A stretch of DNA of 64,000 nt, taken from contig RZZU01000008.1 in the NCBI GenBank assembly GCA_009929735.1, forward strand, positions 24,280-88,279, read 5' to 3'. Shown piece after piece: positions 8,387 to 17,835 of this stretch. The notes under the pieces are model-generated. The model did not search any database. It was not told where the DNA came from and was given only the letters and a program-made list of their open reading frames with translations. Each line of letters starts with the position of its first letter. Within the stretch, counting starts at the first letter, position 1. Made by a program: the position numbers and the translations under genes. The DNA is from Clostridia bacterium (GTDB lineage: Bacteria; Bacillota; Clostridia; Lachnospirales; Anaerotignaceae).

Positions 8387-9775
8387 TTATTTTTTGTTCT
8401 TTTTTATTGCAAATAGATGAGGGGTCAGGCTTTTCACAGCTTCAATCAATTCTTCTTTGCTGATGAAGGTAACACGACCGTCTTCATAAAGGCTGTCCAC
8501 CCAATTGAGTAAAATAGTTGCTTCCGGAGAGCTTTTGTGAATCCTATCCTCGCCCTTTAAGCCAAGGTATTGGTTCAGCCAGTAAGCAATGCCTGCAGAA
8601 CCGGAATTCTTGTTGATTTCAACGCCGATGGGACGGTTTAATATCTTTGCGGTATTGAAAATATTGTAAATCTCTTCGTCCTTTGCCATACCGTCAGCAT
8701 GAATGCCGGCACGGGTTACGTTGAAATCTCTGCCCACAAAAGGCGTTCTGTCAGGAATTGGATAGCCCAAATCTGATTCATAATATTCGGCAATTTCGGT
8801 GATGACTGTGGTATCCATTCCGTCCAGCGTACCACGCATTTGGGCATATTCGATGACCATTGCTTCCAAAGGTGTGTTGCCTGTTCTTTCGCCAATGCCA
8901 AGCAAGGAACAGTTTACCGAGGCAGCACCGTAAAGCCATGCTGTTGTGGCGTTTACAACAGCCTTATAGAAGTCATTGTGCCCGTGCCATTCAATGAGTT
9001 CACTGGGGAACTGGGCAAAATGGTTGATGCCGTAAATAATGCCTGCAACGCTTCTGGGAAGGGTTGCGCCGGGGTACGGAACGCCGTAGCCCATGGTATC
9101 ACAAAAACGGATTTTTACGGGAATTTGATATTGCATCATCAATTTCCTCAATTCCGTTGCAAAGGGTACCACGAAGCCATAGTAGTCTGCTCTTGTTACG
9201 TCCTCGAAATGGCAGCGAGGGCGTATTCCTAAATCCAAAGCTGCTTTAACGATTTCCAAATAATCATGAAGTGCCTGTTCTCTTGTTTTGTGGAGTTTAT
9301 TGAAAATATGATAGTCGGAGCAGCTTACCAAAATGCCGCATTCCTGCAAATTCATATCCTTTACCAATTTAAAGTCCTCTTTGGTGGCACGAATCCAGCC
9401 TGTAATTTCGGGGAATTTTAGCCCCATTTCCTGACAGGCACGGATTGCCTTACGGTCTGTTTCGCTGTAAAGGAAGAATTCACACTGGCGAATTTTTCCA
9501 TTGGGTCCCCCCAGACGGCTCAGCATTTCGTAAAGCGTTGTAATTTGCTCTACAGTATAAGGCGTTCTTGCCTGCTGTCCATCACGAAAGGTGGTATCGG
9601 TCATCCAAATTTCTTCCGGTGGGTTCATAGGTACCAAACGATGGTTAAAGGTACACTTTGGAATTTCATCATAGTTGAAGTTATCCCGATAAAGGTTTGG
9701 CTCGTCAACGTTTTGTAAGCTGTATTGATATTGTCTAAGCTCTAAAAGGTTATTTTTTTTATTAAAAGAAAGCAT
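8387..9775 (-). CDS. (Re)-citrate synthase
   Basis: Condenses oxaloacetate and acetyl-CoA to citrate with Re-face stereochemistry. It belongs to the HMG-CoA lyase-like/isopropylmalate synthase superfamily, not the usual citrate synthase fold. The 462-residue sequence has TDTTFRDGQQARTPYT (metal site and catalytic Arg), RPRCHFEDVTRADYYGF, the metal-binding EWHGHNDFYKAV and LGIGERTGNTPLEAM. These resemble the characterised Clostridium kluyveri enzyme (CKL_0973), which automated pipelines often name isopropylmalate or citramalate synthase. A genuine leuA exists elsewhere in the window, and aconitase and isocitrate dehydrogenase follow in the same operon. Both facts favour citrate formation. The ATG is preceded by AGGGGGGAT. 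Confidence 0.88.
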   Translation of the reverse strand: MLSFNKKNNLLELRQYQYSLQNVDEPNLYRDNFNYDEIPKCTFNHRLVPMNPPEEIWMTDTTFRDGQQARTPYTVEQITTLYEMLSRLGGPNGKIRQCEFFLYSETDRKAIRACQEMGLKFPEITGWIRATKEDFKLVKDMNLQECGILVSCSDYHIFNKLHKTREQALHDYLEIVKAALDLGIRPRCHFEDVTRADYYGFVVPFATELRKLMMQYQIPVKIRFCDTMGYGVPYPGATLPRSVAGIIYGINHFAQFPSELIEWHGHNDFYKAVVNATTAWLYGAASVNCSLLGIGERTGNTPLEAMVIEYAQMRGTLDGMDTTVITEIAEYYESDLGYPIPDRTPFVGRDFNVTRAGIHADGMAKDEEIYNIFNTAKILNRPIGVEINKNSGSAGIAYWLNQYLGLKGEDRIHKSSPEATILLNWVDSLYEDGRVTFISKEELIEAVKSLTPHLFAIKKNKK

Positions 9776-9829
9776 TGAATCCCCCCTGTTACAATTTTGC
9801 TGTTACATTAACATACTTTTTATTTATAA

Positions 9830-9858
9830 AATATATCAATAAATTCCTTTTAAGTCAA
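9830..9858 (-). promoter_or_regulatory. Promoter of the Re-citrate synthase operon
   Basis: On the minus strand TTGACT (9853-9858), a 17-bp spacer and TATATT (9830-9835) lie about 55 bases before the start codon. The surrounding 9,776-10,030 spacer is very AT-rich and otherwise empty. Confidence 0.65.
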
Positions 9859-10030
9859 TAAGAAATAATGCATAATATAAATATATAAAAATGGCATTTT
9901 TACAAAAATATGCCTAAATGTCAATAAAATATGAAAAAATGTAGAATCAAATCAATAGAAATATAGAATACTAAGACAAAATCATATTAAATTCATTAGA
10001 AAAATTAATAATTGATTTTTGGCTGCATGA

Positions 10031-10068
10031 AAAAGGGCTTTCTATGTTTTATCATAGAAAGCCTTTTT
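10031..10068 (-). terminator. Terminator of the substrate-binding protein gene
   Basis: A stem of CTTTCTATG with CATAGAAAG, extended by AAAAGG and CCTTTT, lies directly after the minus-strand stop at 10074. It is followed by a T run. Confidence 0.85.
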
Positions 10069-10073
10069 ATCAA

Positions 10074-11078
10074 CTATTTTTCCATTGCTTTTTCGGCAAA
10101 ATCCGTTCTTACTAAGTCGTCAAAAGCAACTCTTTGTGTCAGCTGTCCGCCCTGTTCCATAATGTCTTGAATCAGATTGAAGCCTTCTTCGGAAAATGCA
10201 GGGTCTTCTTTCCATGTATCCTGCACTTTGTAACGTTCAATAATGGTTGTTAAGGTTTCAACGTCGGAATCGGGAAATTGAGGTGAGATTGCTTTTGCAA
10301 TTTCCTCAGAGGTATGCTCCTTTACCCAAACCTGACCTTTATAAATTGCTCTTGTAAAGGCTTCGATAATTTCTGGATGCTCGTTCATGAAGTCGTCCCT
10401 TGCCATATAAACGGTGTAGGGAACATATCCGCTAGCTTCACCCAAAGAAGCAACAATATAACCGTTGCCGCTGTTTTCCAATGTGGTTGCTACAGGCTCG
10501 AATTCCACCGTGTAATCCCCTACATTTCCCGTGAATGCGCCTGCTGTGGAGGAAAAGTCAATATTGTTGATGATTTCCACATCTTCATTCAGCTTTAAGC
10601 CGTTTTTCGTCAGAACATATTCCAAAACCATTTCGGGCATACCGCCCAATCTGCCACCGATGACGGATTTTCCGTTTAAATCCTCCCATTTAAAATCGGG
10701 CTCATCTACACGGGAAACAAGGAAGTTGCCTGCTCTTTGCGTAAGCTGAAGGAAAGCCTTTGGATAATCCTCTTTGCCTTCGTTATACACGTAGATTCCT
10801 GCCTCTGTACCCAAAAGAGAAATGTCGGCAGCATCGGAAAGCAATGCTGTCATGGATTTGTCTGCACCATTGCCAATGGCAACCGTTACATCCAGTCCTT
10901 CTTCTTCAAAAAAACCTAATTCCTGTGCAACATACTGAGGTGCATAAAATACGGAATGCACCACCTCATTGAGTCTGGCGGGGGTGAGTTCTGCCTGTGC
11001 TGCAGGCTGGGAAGAACAGCCAGCCAACAGGGCTAACGCCATGCCGCCTGATAATAATAGAGCTATGAACTTTTTCAT
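10074..11078 (-). CDS. ABC transporter substrate-binding lipoprotein, SsuA/NMT1-like
   Basis: A 334-residue exported lipoprotein: signal peptide MKKFIALLLSGGMALALLAG with lipobox LAGC (Cys 21), then a periplasmic-binding-protein type II fold. The segments VVHSVFYAPQYVAQELGFFEEEGLDV and GNGADKSMTALLSDAADISLLG are typical of the sulfonate/taurine/thiamine-precursor (SsuA, TauA, NMT1/THI5) group. The ligand cannot be read from sequence. No permease or ATPase gene is adjacent and it has its own terminator, so it is an orphan binding protein here. It is divergent from polA. Confidence 0.85.
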   Translation of the reverse strand: MKKFIALLLSGGMALALLAGCSSQPAAQAELTPARLNEVVHSVFYAPQYVAQELGFFEEEGLDVTVAIGNGADKSMTALLSDAADISLLGTEAGIYVYNEGKEDYPKAFLQLTQRAGNFLVSRVDEPDFKWEDLNGKSVIGGRLGGMPEMVLEYVLTKNGLKLNEDVEIINNIDFSSTAGAFTGNVGDYTVEFEPVATTLENSGNGYIVASLGEASGYVPYTVYMARDDFMNEHPEIIEAFTRAIYKGQVWVKEHTSEEIAKAISPQFPDSDVETLTTIIERYKVQDTWKEDPAFSEEGFNLIQDIMEQGGQLTQRVAFDDLVRTDFAEKAMEK

Positions 11079-11267
11079 GTGTGACCTCCTGCGGATGTTT
11101 TCATTGCTACTATATGCGGCAAAGGTATCAAATTCAAATTGTCCTTGGGAAATTTTCGGTTTTTGTAATATGTTTTTTTGCTGTTTTAGTGTATAATAAA
11201 CTATTGGTATGATGAAATGAACAAAGTTTTCCCAAAGTGGGTTTTTATAGAAATCAGGAGGTCAATT

Positions 11268-13922
11268 ATGACTGAAAAAGTAATGTTGATAGACGGAAAC
11301 AGTATTGTGAACCGTGCTTTTTACGGGGTACCGCTTTTGACCAATCGGGAGGGCCAGTATACCAACGGAGTTTACGGATTTTTGAATATTCTTTTTAAGC
11401 TGATGGACGAGGAGAGGCCGGATTATTTGGCGGTTGCGTTTGATTTGCATGCCCCAACCTTTCGCCATAAGGAGTTTGAAGGCTATAAGGGAACAAGAAA
11501 GGGTATGCCGGATGAGCTGCGGGAGCAAATGCCCTTATTAAAGGAAATGCTTCTTGCAATGCATATTCAGATTTATGAAATGGAAGGCTTTGAAGCAGAT
11601 GATATTTTAGGCACGCTTTCCGCCGAAGCCGAAAAACAGGGAGTGATACCCGTTGTTGTTTCAGGGGACAGAGATTTGCTGCAGCTTGCCAGCGAAACCC
11701 TGAAGGTTCGTATTCCAAAAACAAAGGGTGGCCGCACGGAAACAGAGGATTACTATGCAAAGGATGTCGTTGAAAAATATGGCGTTACACCTTTGGAATT
11801 TATAGAAGTAAAGGCATTGATGGGAGATTCCTCCGACAATATTCCAGGTGTTCCGGGAATTGGCGAAAAAACTGCGGTGAAAATCATTCAAACCTATCAG
11901 GATTTGGAAAATGCCATTGCCCACAGTGAAGCGGTAAAGCCGAAAAAGGCGTCGGAAAACCTGAAGGAATTCCAAGAGCAGGCAAGGCTGAGTAAATTTT
12001 TGGCAACCATTATTCGGGATATGCCCATTTCCTTTGAGAAAGAGAACACAAAAATTAAGGATATGTTTAATCCTTCCGCATATGATTTGGTAAAGCGTTT
12101 AGAATTGAAAAGTATGTATGACCGTTTTGAAAAGGAAGAGATACAAACGGAACAAATCCATAATTTTATTGGAATTTATTCCCTTGATAAGGCAAAGGCT
12201 TTCTTTTCAGCTTTGGAAAAGAAGGAAACAGCCTATCTTCTTTTTATGGACGAAGGGGAGTGTCAAGGACTTGCTTTATATCAGGAGGAATTGGGCGGCT
12301 ATTGGCTGGAGGTCGGAGTGGAATTAACGGCTGAGCAGCTTTTTGAGGAAGCAAAACCTTTTTTTACCGACAATGAATTTGTAAAAATCGGTCACGATAT
12401 TAAAAAAGACATCAAATTATTGCGTGGAATGATTGGAAAAACACCGGAAATTTCCTTTGATACCGCTATTTCGGCGTATATTTTGAACCCAACGGGCTCG
12501 TCTTATGCGTATGATGATTTGGCAAAGACGTTTTTAAGCCAGGTTTTCCCCACGATGGAGGAGGTTTTAGGGAAGGGTAAAAGCAAAAAGGCTTTTTGTG
12601 TCCTTTCCCAAGAGGAACGTAAAAATCTTGCTGTAACGCAGTCAAAAGTGTTTTTTGAGTCGAAAACGATTATGGAAAAGCAGCTTCAGGAAAATCAGCA
12701 GCAGGAGCTGTTTTATGACATAGAAATGCCCTTGGTTTACGTTCTTGCAGATATGGAGGAATACGGGATTAAGGTGAACAAGGATGCTTTGATGGAATAC
12801 CAGAAAAATCTGGAGGAGAGCATTGAAATCATTACAAAAGAAATTTTTGCCTTATCGGGTGAGGAATTTAATTTGAACTCGCCCAAGCAGTTAGGTGTAA
12901 TATTGTTTGAAAAAATAGGCTTAAAGGGCGGTAAGAAAACAAAAACAGGCTATTCCACTGCCGCCGATGTTTTGGAAAAATTGAAATTTGAGCACCCTAT
13001 GGTGGATAAAATATTGTATTACCGACAATTGGCAAAGCTGAAAAGCACCTATGCGGACGGTCTTTTGTCTGTGATGGATGAAAAAACAGAGAAAATATAT
13101 TCTACCTTTAACCAAACAATTACTGCTACAGGGCGCATCAGCTCAACTGAGCCCAATTTGCAGAATATTCCTGTGCGCTTGGAGCTGGGCAGAGAGCTTC
13201 GAAAGGTTTTTATTCCCGAAAGCAAGGAGTTCTGTTTTTTGGATGCGGACTATTCCCAGATTGAATTAAGAGTGCTTGCGCATATTGCAGGGGATGAAAC
13301 CTTAATCAATGCTTTTCGCAATGACCAGGATATTCATAGGCTGACAGCTTCGCAGGTGTTCCATGTTCCCTTTGACGAGGTCACACCCTTACAAAGAAGC
13401 AATGCAAAGGCAGTTAATTTTGGTATTGTTTATGGCATTGGCTCCTTTAGCTTAAGTCAGGATTTAGGAATCAGCAGAAAAGAGGCGGAGCAATATATTG
13501 CCGCTTATTTTGCAAAGTATCCTAATATCAAAAAATATTTGAATGAAACCATTGCGCAGGCGACCGAAAAAGGCTATGTAACCACCCTTTGGAACCGAAG
13601 AAGGGCTATGCCCGAATTGCAGAGCAATAACTTTGTACAGCGTTCCTTTGGGGAGAGAGTTGCCATGAATATGCCCATTCAAGGCAGTGCGGCGGATATT
13701 ATTAAAATTGCCATGGTGCGTGTGCATAAGGCGTTACACGAGGGTGGGTATCGTTCCCGCTTGATCTTGCAGGTGCACGATGAACTGCTGATTGAAACCT
13801 ATTTAGAGGAAAAAGAAGCGGTGGCTGAAATTTTAAAAGAAAATATGGAGCAGGCGGCGAAGCTTTCTGTTCCTTTGGATGTGGACGTCCATGAGGGAAA
13901 CTCGTGGTATGAGGCCAAATAA
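11268..13922 (+). CDS. polA: DNA polymerase I
   Basis: An 884-residue repair and Okazaki-fragment processing polymerase. The N-terminal 5'-3' nuclease domain (to ~residue 290) has GFEADDILGT, SGDRDLLQL and DNIPGVPGIGEKTA. The middle 3'-5' exonuclease-like domain lacks the first acidic motif (LLFMDEGE where active enzymes have FDTET), so proofreading is probably lost, as in Bacillus Pol I. The polymerase domain has motif A DADYSQIELRVLAHI, motif B RSNAKAVNFGIVYGI and motif C QVHDELLIE. The frame opens at 11217, but CAGGAGGT just upstream makes ATG 11268 (MTEKVMLIDGNS) the start. coaE follows 17 bases after the stop, a common Firmicute arrangement. Confidence 0.96.
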   Translation: MTEKVMLIDGNSIVNRAFYGVPLLTNREGQYTNGVYGFLNILFKLMDEERPDYLAVAFDLHAPTFRHKEFEGYKGTRKGMPDELREQMPLLKEMLLAMHIQIYEMEGFEADDILGTLSAEAEKQGVIPVVVSGDRDLLQLASETLKVRIPKTKGGRTETEDYYAKDVVEKYGVTPLEFIEVKALMGDSSDNIPGVPGIGEKTAVKIIQTYQDLENAIAHSEAVKPKKASENLKEFQEQARLSKFLATIIRDMPISFEKENTKIKDMFNPSAYDLVKRLELKSMYDRFEKEEIQTEQIHNFIGIYSLDKAKAFFSALEKKETAYLLFMDEGECQGLALYQEELGGYWLEVGVELTAEQLFEEAKPFFTDNEFVKIGHDIKKDIKLLRGMIGKTPEISFDTAISAYILNPTGSSYAYDDLAKTFLSQVFPTMEEVLGKGKSKKAFCVLSQEERKNLAVTQSKVFFESKTIMEKQLQENQQQELFYDIEMPLVYVLADMEEYGIKVNKDALMEYQKNLEESIEIITKEIFALSGEEFNLNSPKQLGVILFEKIGLKGGKKTKTGYSTAADVLEKLKFEHPMVDKILYYRQLAKLKSTYADGLLSVMDEKTEKIYSTFNQTITATGRISSTEPNLQNIPVRLELGRELRKVFIPESKEFCFLDADYSQIELRVLAHIAGDETLINAFRNDQDIHRLTASQVFHVPFDEVTPLQRSNAKAVNFGIVYGIGSFSLSQDLGISRKEAEQYIAAYFAKYPNIKKYLNETIAQATEKGYVTTLWNRRRAMPELQSNNFVQRSFGERVAMNMPIQGSAADIIKIAMVRVHKALHEGGYRSRLILQVHDELLIETYLEEKEAVAEILKENMEQAAKLSVPLDVDVHEGNSWYEAK

Positions 13923-13939
13923 AAAAAGAGGGATATGCC

Positions 13940-14533
13940 ATGAAAGTAATCGGTTTGACAGGGGGCACAGGCAGCGGCAAGGGGGTTGTCAGCCAATGCC
14001 TTCGGGAGGCGGGCGCCGCCATAATCGATGCGGATTTGATTGCCCATGAAATTATTAAAAAGGGAAAGCCAGCTTATGAGGCACTGACGAGTTATTTTGG
14101 CAGACACATTTTGCGGGAAGATGGCGAGATTTTTCGCCGAAAACTTGGTGAAATTGTATTCCGTGACAAAGGAAAGCTGGAATTTCTAAACCGTTGTACC
14201 CATAAATATATCGCACAGGAGATTGCACGGCAAATTCAAGAAGCCATGGAATTGGGGAAGAAAAAATTGATTGTTATTGATGCCCCTTTACTGGTTGAAG
14301 CAGGGCTTGTAGAAATTTGTGATGCCATTTGGGTTGTTTATGCCGACGAGGAGGTCCGTGTCCGCCGCATCATGGAGCGGGACGGCATTTTGCTTGAAAC
14401 GGCAAAGGCGAGAATCGAAAATCAAAAATCATGGGCGGAATACAAAAGCTATGCCCAAGAGGTGATTGACAACAGCGGTACGCTGGAAAGGGTGCAGTCC
14501 CAGGTTGCGACATTGATGAAAAAATACGGATAA
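13940..14533 (+). CDS. coaE: Dephospho-CoA kinase
   Basis: Phosphorylates dephospho-CoA at the 3'-OH, the last step of CoA synthesis. The 197 residues show the P-loop GLTGGTGSGKGVVSQ at positions 5-19, the DADLIAHEI substrate motif and the lid region ERDGILLETAKARIENQ. It has the family's normal length. It is probably co-transcribed with polA, and panB and panC for the early pathway lie at 42.5-44.2 kb. Confidence 0.95.
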   Translation: MKVIGLTGGTGSGKGVVSQCLREAGAAIIDADLIAHEIIKKGKPAYEALTSYFGRHILREDGEIFRRKLGEIVFRDKGKLEFLNRCTHKYIAQEIARQIQEAMELGKKKLIVIDAPLLVEAGLVEICDAIWVVYADEEVRVRRIMERDGILLETAKARIENQKSWAEYKSYAQEVIDNSGTLERVQSQVATLMKKYG

Positions 14534-14621
14534 ATCGTGTTATGCGAATGTAAAACAGACTGCTTTTTCATGTTAAGCAAAGTGAATTTTGAAAAAAATA
14601 TATAGAATTGCGGGTGAAGAA

Positions 14622-15176
14622 ATGCTTCGTTTTATCAGGAAAATGCTTATTTGGCTTCTCCTGCTTTTTGCGGTGGCGGCATTTGGATATTTTGTTGTAT
14701 TGCCCAAAGTTTTGCCCACAAACTACCGTGAGCAGGTTGAGAAATACGCAAAAATGTATGATGTGGAGGAATCCTTAATATTCGCTGTCATTTTTTGCGA
14801 AAGCCGGTTTGACCCCGATGCCCACTCCAGGGCTGGAGCAAAAGGCTTGATGCAGGTGACGACAGAAACCGGCTGGTGGGTTGCCGATAGTTTGGATTAC
14901 TTGGATGCGGAAACCATTGATTTAAAAGATCCGGAAACCAGCATTGCGGTAGGAACATGGTATTTGAAGTGGCTGGAGGATAAATTCGGAGAGGTTCAGC
15001 CTACGGTTTTGGCCGCCTATAATGCCGGGCCGGGGAAGGTTAGCCAATGGCTTGCTGATAAACAATATAGCGAGGACGGCTATCATCTGGAGGAGATTCC
15101 TTTTCCGGAAACAAACAGCTATGTTAAAAAAGTTGAATTGGTGCAAAAACTTTATGAAATTTGTTACGGTTTGTAG
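14622..15176 (+). CDS. Membrane-anchored lytic transglycosylase (SLT domain)
   Basis: A peptidoglycan-cleaving enzyme of the soluble lytic transglycosylase (Slt70/goose-lysozyme-like) fold. An N-terminal membrane anchor (MLIWLLLLFAVAAFGYFVVL) is followed by the catalytic Glu in FCESRFDPDAHSRAGAKGLMQ and the AAYNAGPGKV motif. I chose ATG 14622 (184 aa) because GGGTGA lies upstream; a TTG at 14589 would add 11 residues. The short size is usual for sporeformer-type anchored transglycosylases. Confidence 0.9.
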   Translation: MLRFIRKMLIWLLLLFAVAAFGYFVVLPKVLPTNYREQVEKYAKMYDVEESLIFAVIFCESRFDPDAHSRAGAKGLMQVTTETGWWVADSLDYLDAETIDLKDPETSIAVGTWYLKWLEDKFGEVQPTVLAAYNAGPGKVSQWLADKQYSEDGYHLEEIPFPETNSYVKKVELVQKLYEICYGL

Positions 15177-15192
15177 CTTTTGGGAGGCACAT

Positions 15193-16800
15193 ATGAAAAA
15201 GAAATTAACCGTCCTGCTTCTTCTTTGCATTCTGATTTTTACGGGTTGCGCAGAAGGGGAAGGAGAAAAAAATAAATTTAACGTTTCCGGTGATGTGGCG
15301 CAAAGTCAAGGGGAAACACGAGTTTTAACCTTATCTATGCGTGTGCCGGAAACCTTGAATCCACTGCGAAACAGAGAGGAAACGGTGGATACCATACTTA
15401 AGCTGATTTATCAGCCCTTGATTGCCTTTGATGAGGCGGGAAAGGCTAGCCCCTCCATTGCAGAAAGCTGGAGCTTTTCTAAGGATGGGTTGACACTTTC
15501 CATTCAGCTTCGTTCCGATATTACATGGCAAAACGGTTCTCAGCTGACGGCGGATGATGTGGCTTTTTCCATTGATACGATTCGTGCGGCGGCGGACGAC
15601 TCTGTTTATAAAAAGGTTTTGGACTATGTTTCTGGCTACAGTAAAACAGGTCAGTATTCCATAGATATTCATTTTCGTTCCTCCTTTAGCAAGAATTTGG
15701 CGGCGTTATGCTTTCCTGTGATTTCAGCGGCATACTACCAAGGGCAGACGGATGTGAAAAGCGGCGTAAATATGTCCCCTATGGGTAGTGGTGCTTACTC
15801 CATGCAGTCCTATTCTGTTGGTTCGGAAATGAAACTGACTGCAAACGCTTCATATTTTGACGGAAAGCCAGAAATTGAAACCATATCGGTTCGTACCACC
15901 GGAGGCGAGGAAACGGATATTTATGCCTTTGACCAAGGGATGGCGGATATTTTGGTGACAGACGCTATTGAAACAGGGCGTTATGCTGACGAGGGCGTGT
16001 CGGGTGTATATCAATTTACTTCCAATGAATATGATTTTATTGGGTTTAATTTTCAGCGTTCTTTGTTTCAGGATAAAAAAATGCGCCAAGCGATTGCATA
16101 TGCACTGCCTAAAGAGGCAATTTGCGAAACTGTTTATTTGCAGTACGCAAAAACTGCCAATACGCCTGTAAACCCAGGCTCGTGGCTGTATGAAGAAAAT
16201 GTTGCACCCTTTGACTATGATACGGATATGGCGGAAACCTTATTGAAAAATTCCGGCTGGATAGATACAAACGGTGATGGTAGACTGGAAAAAGACGGTG
16301 AAAACGGACAGGAACAGCTTCATGTTACAATTTTGGCGAATCAGGAAAACAGTGCAAGACGGCAGGTGGCGGCAAAGCTTGGGGAGGAGCTAACTCTTTT
16401 GGGTTTTGACGTATCGTTGGATATGCAGCCTTTTGAGCAGTATCAGGAAAAATTTATCAATGGTGATTTTGATTTAGTCGTAGGCGGATGGCAGATGTCA
16501 CCTGTTACAGATTTATATTCTTTTTTTGGCAGCAAAGGAAGTATGAATTATATCGGTTACCAGGATGAGCAGACGGATGCCTTGCTTTTGGCGGCAGATC
16601 AAGCCGTTGGGGAGGGGGCAACCCTTTTGGCATATAGTAGCCTGCAAAAACGCATTGCCGAGGAGCTGCCTTATATCAGCATTGCTTTTCGAAACAAGGC
16701 AATGTTCACATCCAACCGTGTCGGCGGCGTGATTGCACCTACGGAGGAAAACATTTTTTATTCGATAAACCGATGGACTTTTGAAAGTGAAAAAGAATAG
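15193..16800 (+). CDS. Peptide/nickel-type ABC transporter substrate-binding lipoprotein (SBP family 5)
   Basis: A 535-residue exported solute-binding protein of the OppA/DppA/NikA class. The signal peptide MKKKLTVLLLLCILIFTG ends at lipobox Cys (FTGC, residue 19). Family landmarks are ETLNPLRNREETVD, IAESWSFSKDGLTLSIQLRSD, WQNGSQLTADDVAFS and NGDFDLVVGGWQMS. The frame opens upstream at 15022, but GGGAGG before ATG 15193 and the signal peptide fix the start. No permease genes are adjacent. It follows the transglycosylase and precedes galT by only a few bases, so the three may be co-transcribed. Ligand unknown, oligopeptide most likely. Confidence 0.88.
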   Translation: MKKKLTVLLLLCILIFTGCAEGEGEKNKFNVSGDVAQSQGETRVLTLSMRVPETLNPLRNREETVDTILKLIYQPLIAFDEAGKASPSIAESWSFSKDGLTLSIQLRSDITWQNGSQLTADDVAFSIDTIRAAADDSVYKKVLDYVSGYSKTGQYSIDIHFRSSFSKNLAALCFPVISAAYYQGQTDVKSGVNMSPMGSGAYSMQSYSVGSEMKLTANASYFDGKPEIETISVRTTGGEETDIYAFDQGMADILVTDAIETGRYADEGVSGVYQFTSNEYDFIGFNFQRSLFQDKKMRQAIAYALPKEAICETVYLQYAKTANTPVNPGSWLYEENVAPFDYDTDMAETLLKNSGWIDTNGDGRLEKDGENGQEQLHVTILANQENSARRQVAAKLGEELTLLGFDVSLDMQPFEQYQEKFINGDFDLVVGGWQMSPVTDLYSFFGSKGSMNYIGYQDEQTDALLLAADQAVGEGATLLAYSSLQKRIAEELPYISIAFRNKAMFTSNRVGGVIAPTEENIFYSINRWTFESEKE

Positions 16801-16809
16801 AGGGTGACT

Positions 16810-17763
16810 ATGTCTGAATTAAGAAGAAATCCTTTTACGGGCGAGTGGACGCATTATGCGGAAAATAGAAAAAACCGTCCCTATGAATTTTTGCATAAAA
16901 TTGAAGTGAAGTTGAATGGAAGCGAAGACTGCCCGTTTTGCGGTGGGCATGAGGACAAAACAACCTGCTCGCTTTATCAAGATGGTGCCAATGACTGCTG
17001 GAAAATTCGTGTTTTGCCCAATATGTTTCCAACGGTGAGTGAGGAGGCAGAAGTGCTTTTAGAAAATGCGTTTTATCAGCACATTTCGGGTAGAGGATTC
17101 CATGAGGTATTGGTGGATACCCCGCATCACGAAGAAACCATTGACCAGTTTTCATTGGAGCAACTACAGCGTGTTCTGGTTGTTTTGCAGATGAGATACT
17201 GTAAAATGATGAAAGAGGAAGATGTAAAATATATTCAAATCTTTAAGAATTGCGGTGCTTCGGCTGGGATGAGCATTCGCCATTCCCATTGGCAGATTGT
17301 GGGGCTGCCTGTTTTACCGCAAAGAGAGGAATTGATGCGGGGGCATATGCAAGAGGGAAGCTGCCTTTTTTGCAAAATGCTTGCCTATGAAAAGGAGCAG
17401 GCGGTACGTATTGTGGAGGAAAACAATGATTTTTTGGTAATCACACCCTATGCTTCCCGTTTTCCATATGAGCTATGGATTTGCCCCAAAAGACATATTG
17501 CAAGCTTTGCCAATGTGACAGCAGGGGAATTGGAATCGTTGTCGGTTTTGGTAAAAGGAATTTTGCCAAAAGTTTCCTCCTTGCGCAAGGATGTGGGGTA
17601 TAATATTTGTATGATTGACGGTGAAATCAGCGGGGATTTTCACTGGCACATCGAAATTCTGCCCAGAATCGGTGGTTTTGCTGGCTTTGAATATGCCACG
17701 GGAAGCTATATTAATTCGATTTTACCTGAACAAGCGGCGGAGTATTATCGAAAGGGAGAATGA
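16810..17763 (+). CDS. galT: Galactose-1-phosphate uridylyltransferase-like protein (HIT superfamily)
   Basis: A 317-residue nucleotidyltransferase of the GalT branch of the HIT superfamily. In GalT the second His of HPHxQ forms a uridylyl intermediate; here the motif is IRHSHWQIVG, which keeps H-x-H-x-Q. Zinc ligands are suggested by EDCPFCGGHED and GSCLFCKM, and a second GalT-like half carries DFHWHIEILPR. No galK or galE is nearby, so the substrate may be another sugar phosphate or an ADP/UDP-linked compound. I start at ATG 16810, after AGAGGGTGA; GTG 16804 is possible. It lies 9 bases after the previous stop. Confidence 0.8.
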   Translation: MSELRRNPFTGEWTHYAENRKNRPYEFLHKIEVKLNGSEDCPFCGGHEDKTTCSLYQDGANDCWKIRVLPNMFPTVSEEAEVLLENAFYQHISGRGFHEVLVDTPHHEETIDQFSLEQLQRVLVVLQMRYCKMMKEEDVKYIQIFKNCGASAGMSIRHSHWQIVGLPVLPQREELMRGHMQEGSCLFCKMLAYEKEQAVRIVEENNDFLVITPYASRFPYELWICPKRHIASFANVTAGELESLSVLVKGILPKVSSLRKDVGYNICMIDGEISGDFHWHIEILPRIGGFAGFEYATGSYINSILPEQAAEYYRKGE

Positions 17764-17835
17764 TTTTTTATCAAGAAAGTCTTTTTCGAGGGCGTTTTAT
17801 TAGCGAAATGATGATTCGTATAATGAGGTGGATTA

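Noticed and set aside
11217..11267. Longer start for DNA polymerase I
   Set aside because: No ribosome binding site there; the conserved N-terminus starts at 11268 after AGGAGG.
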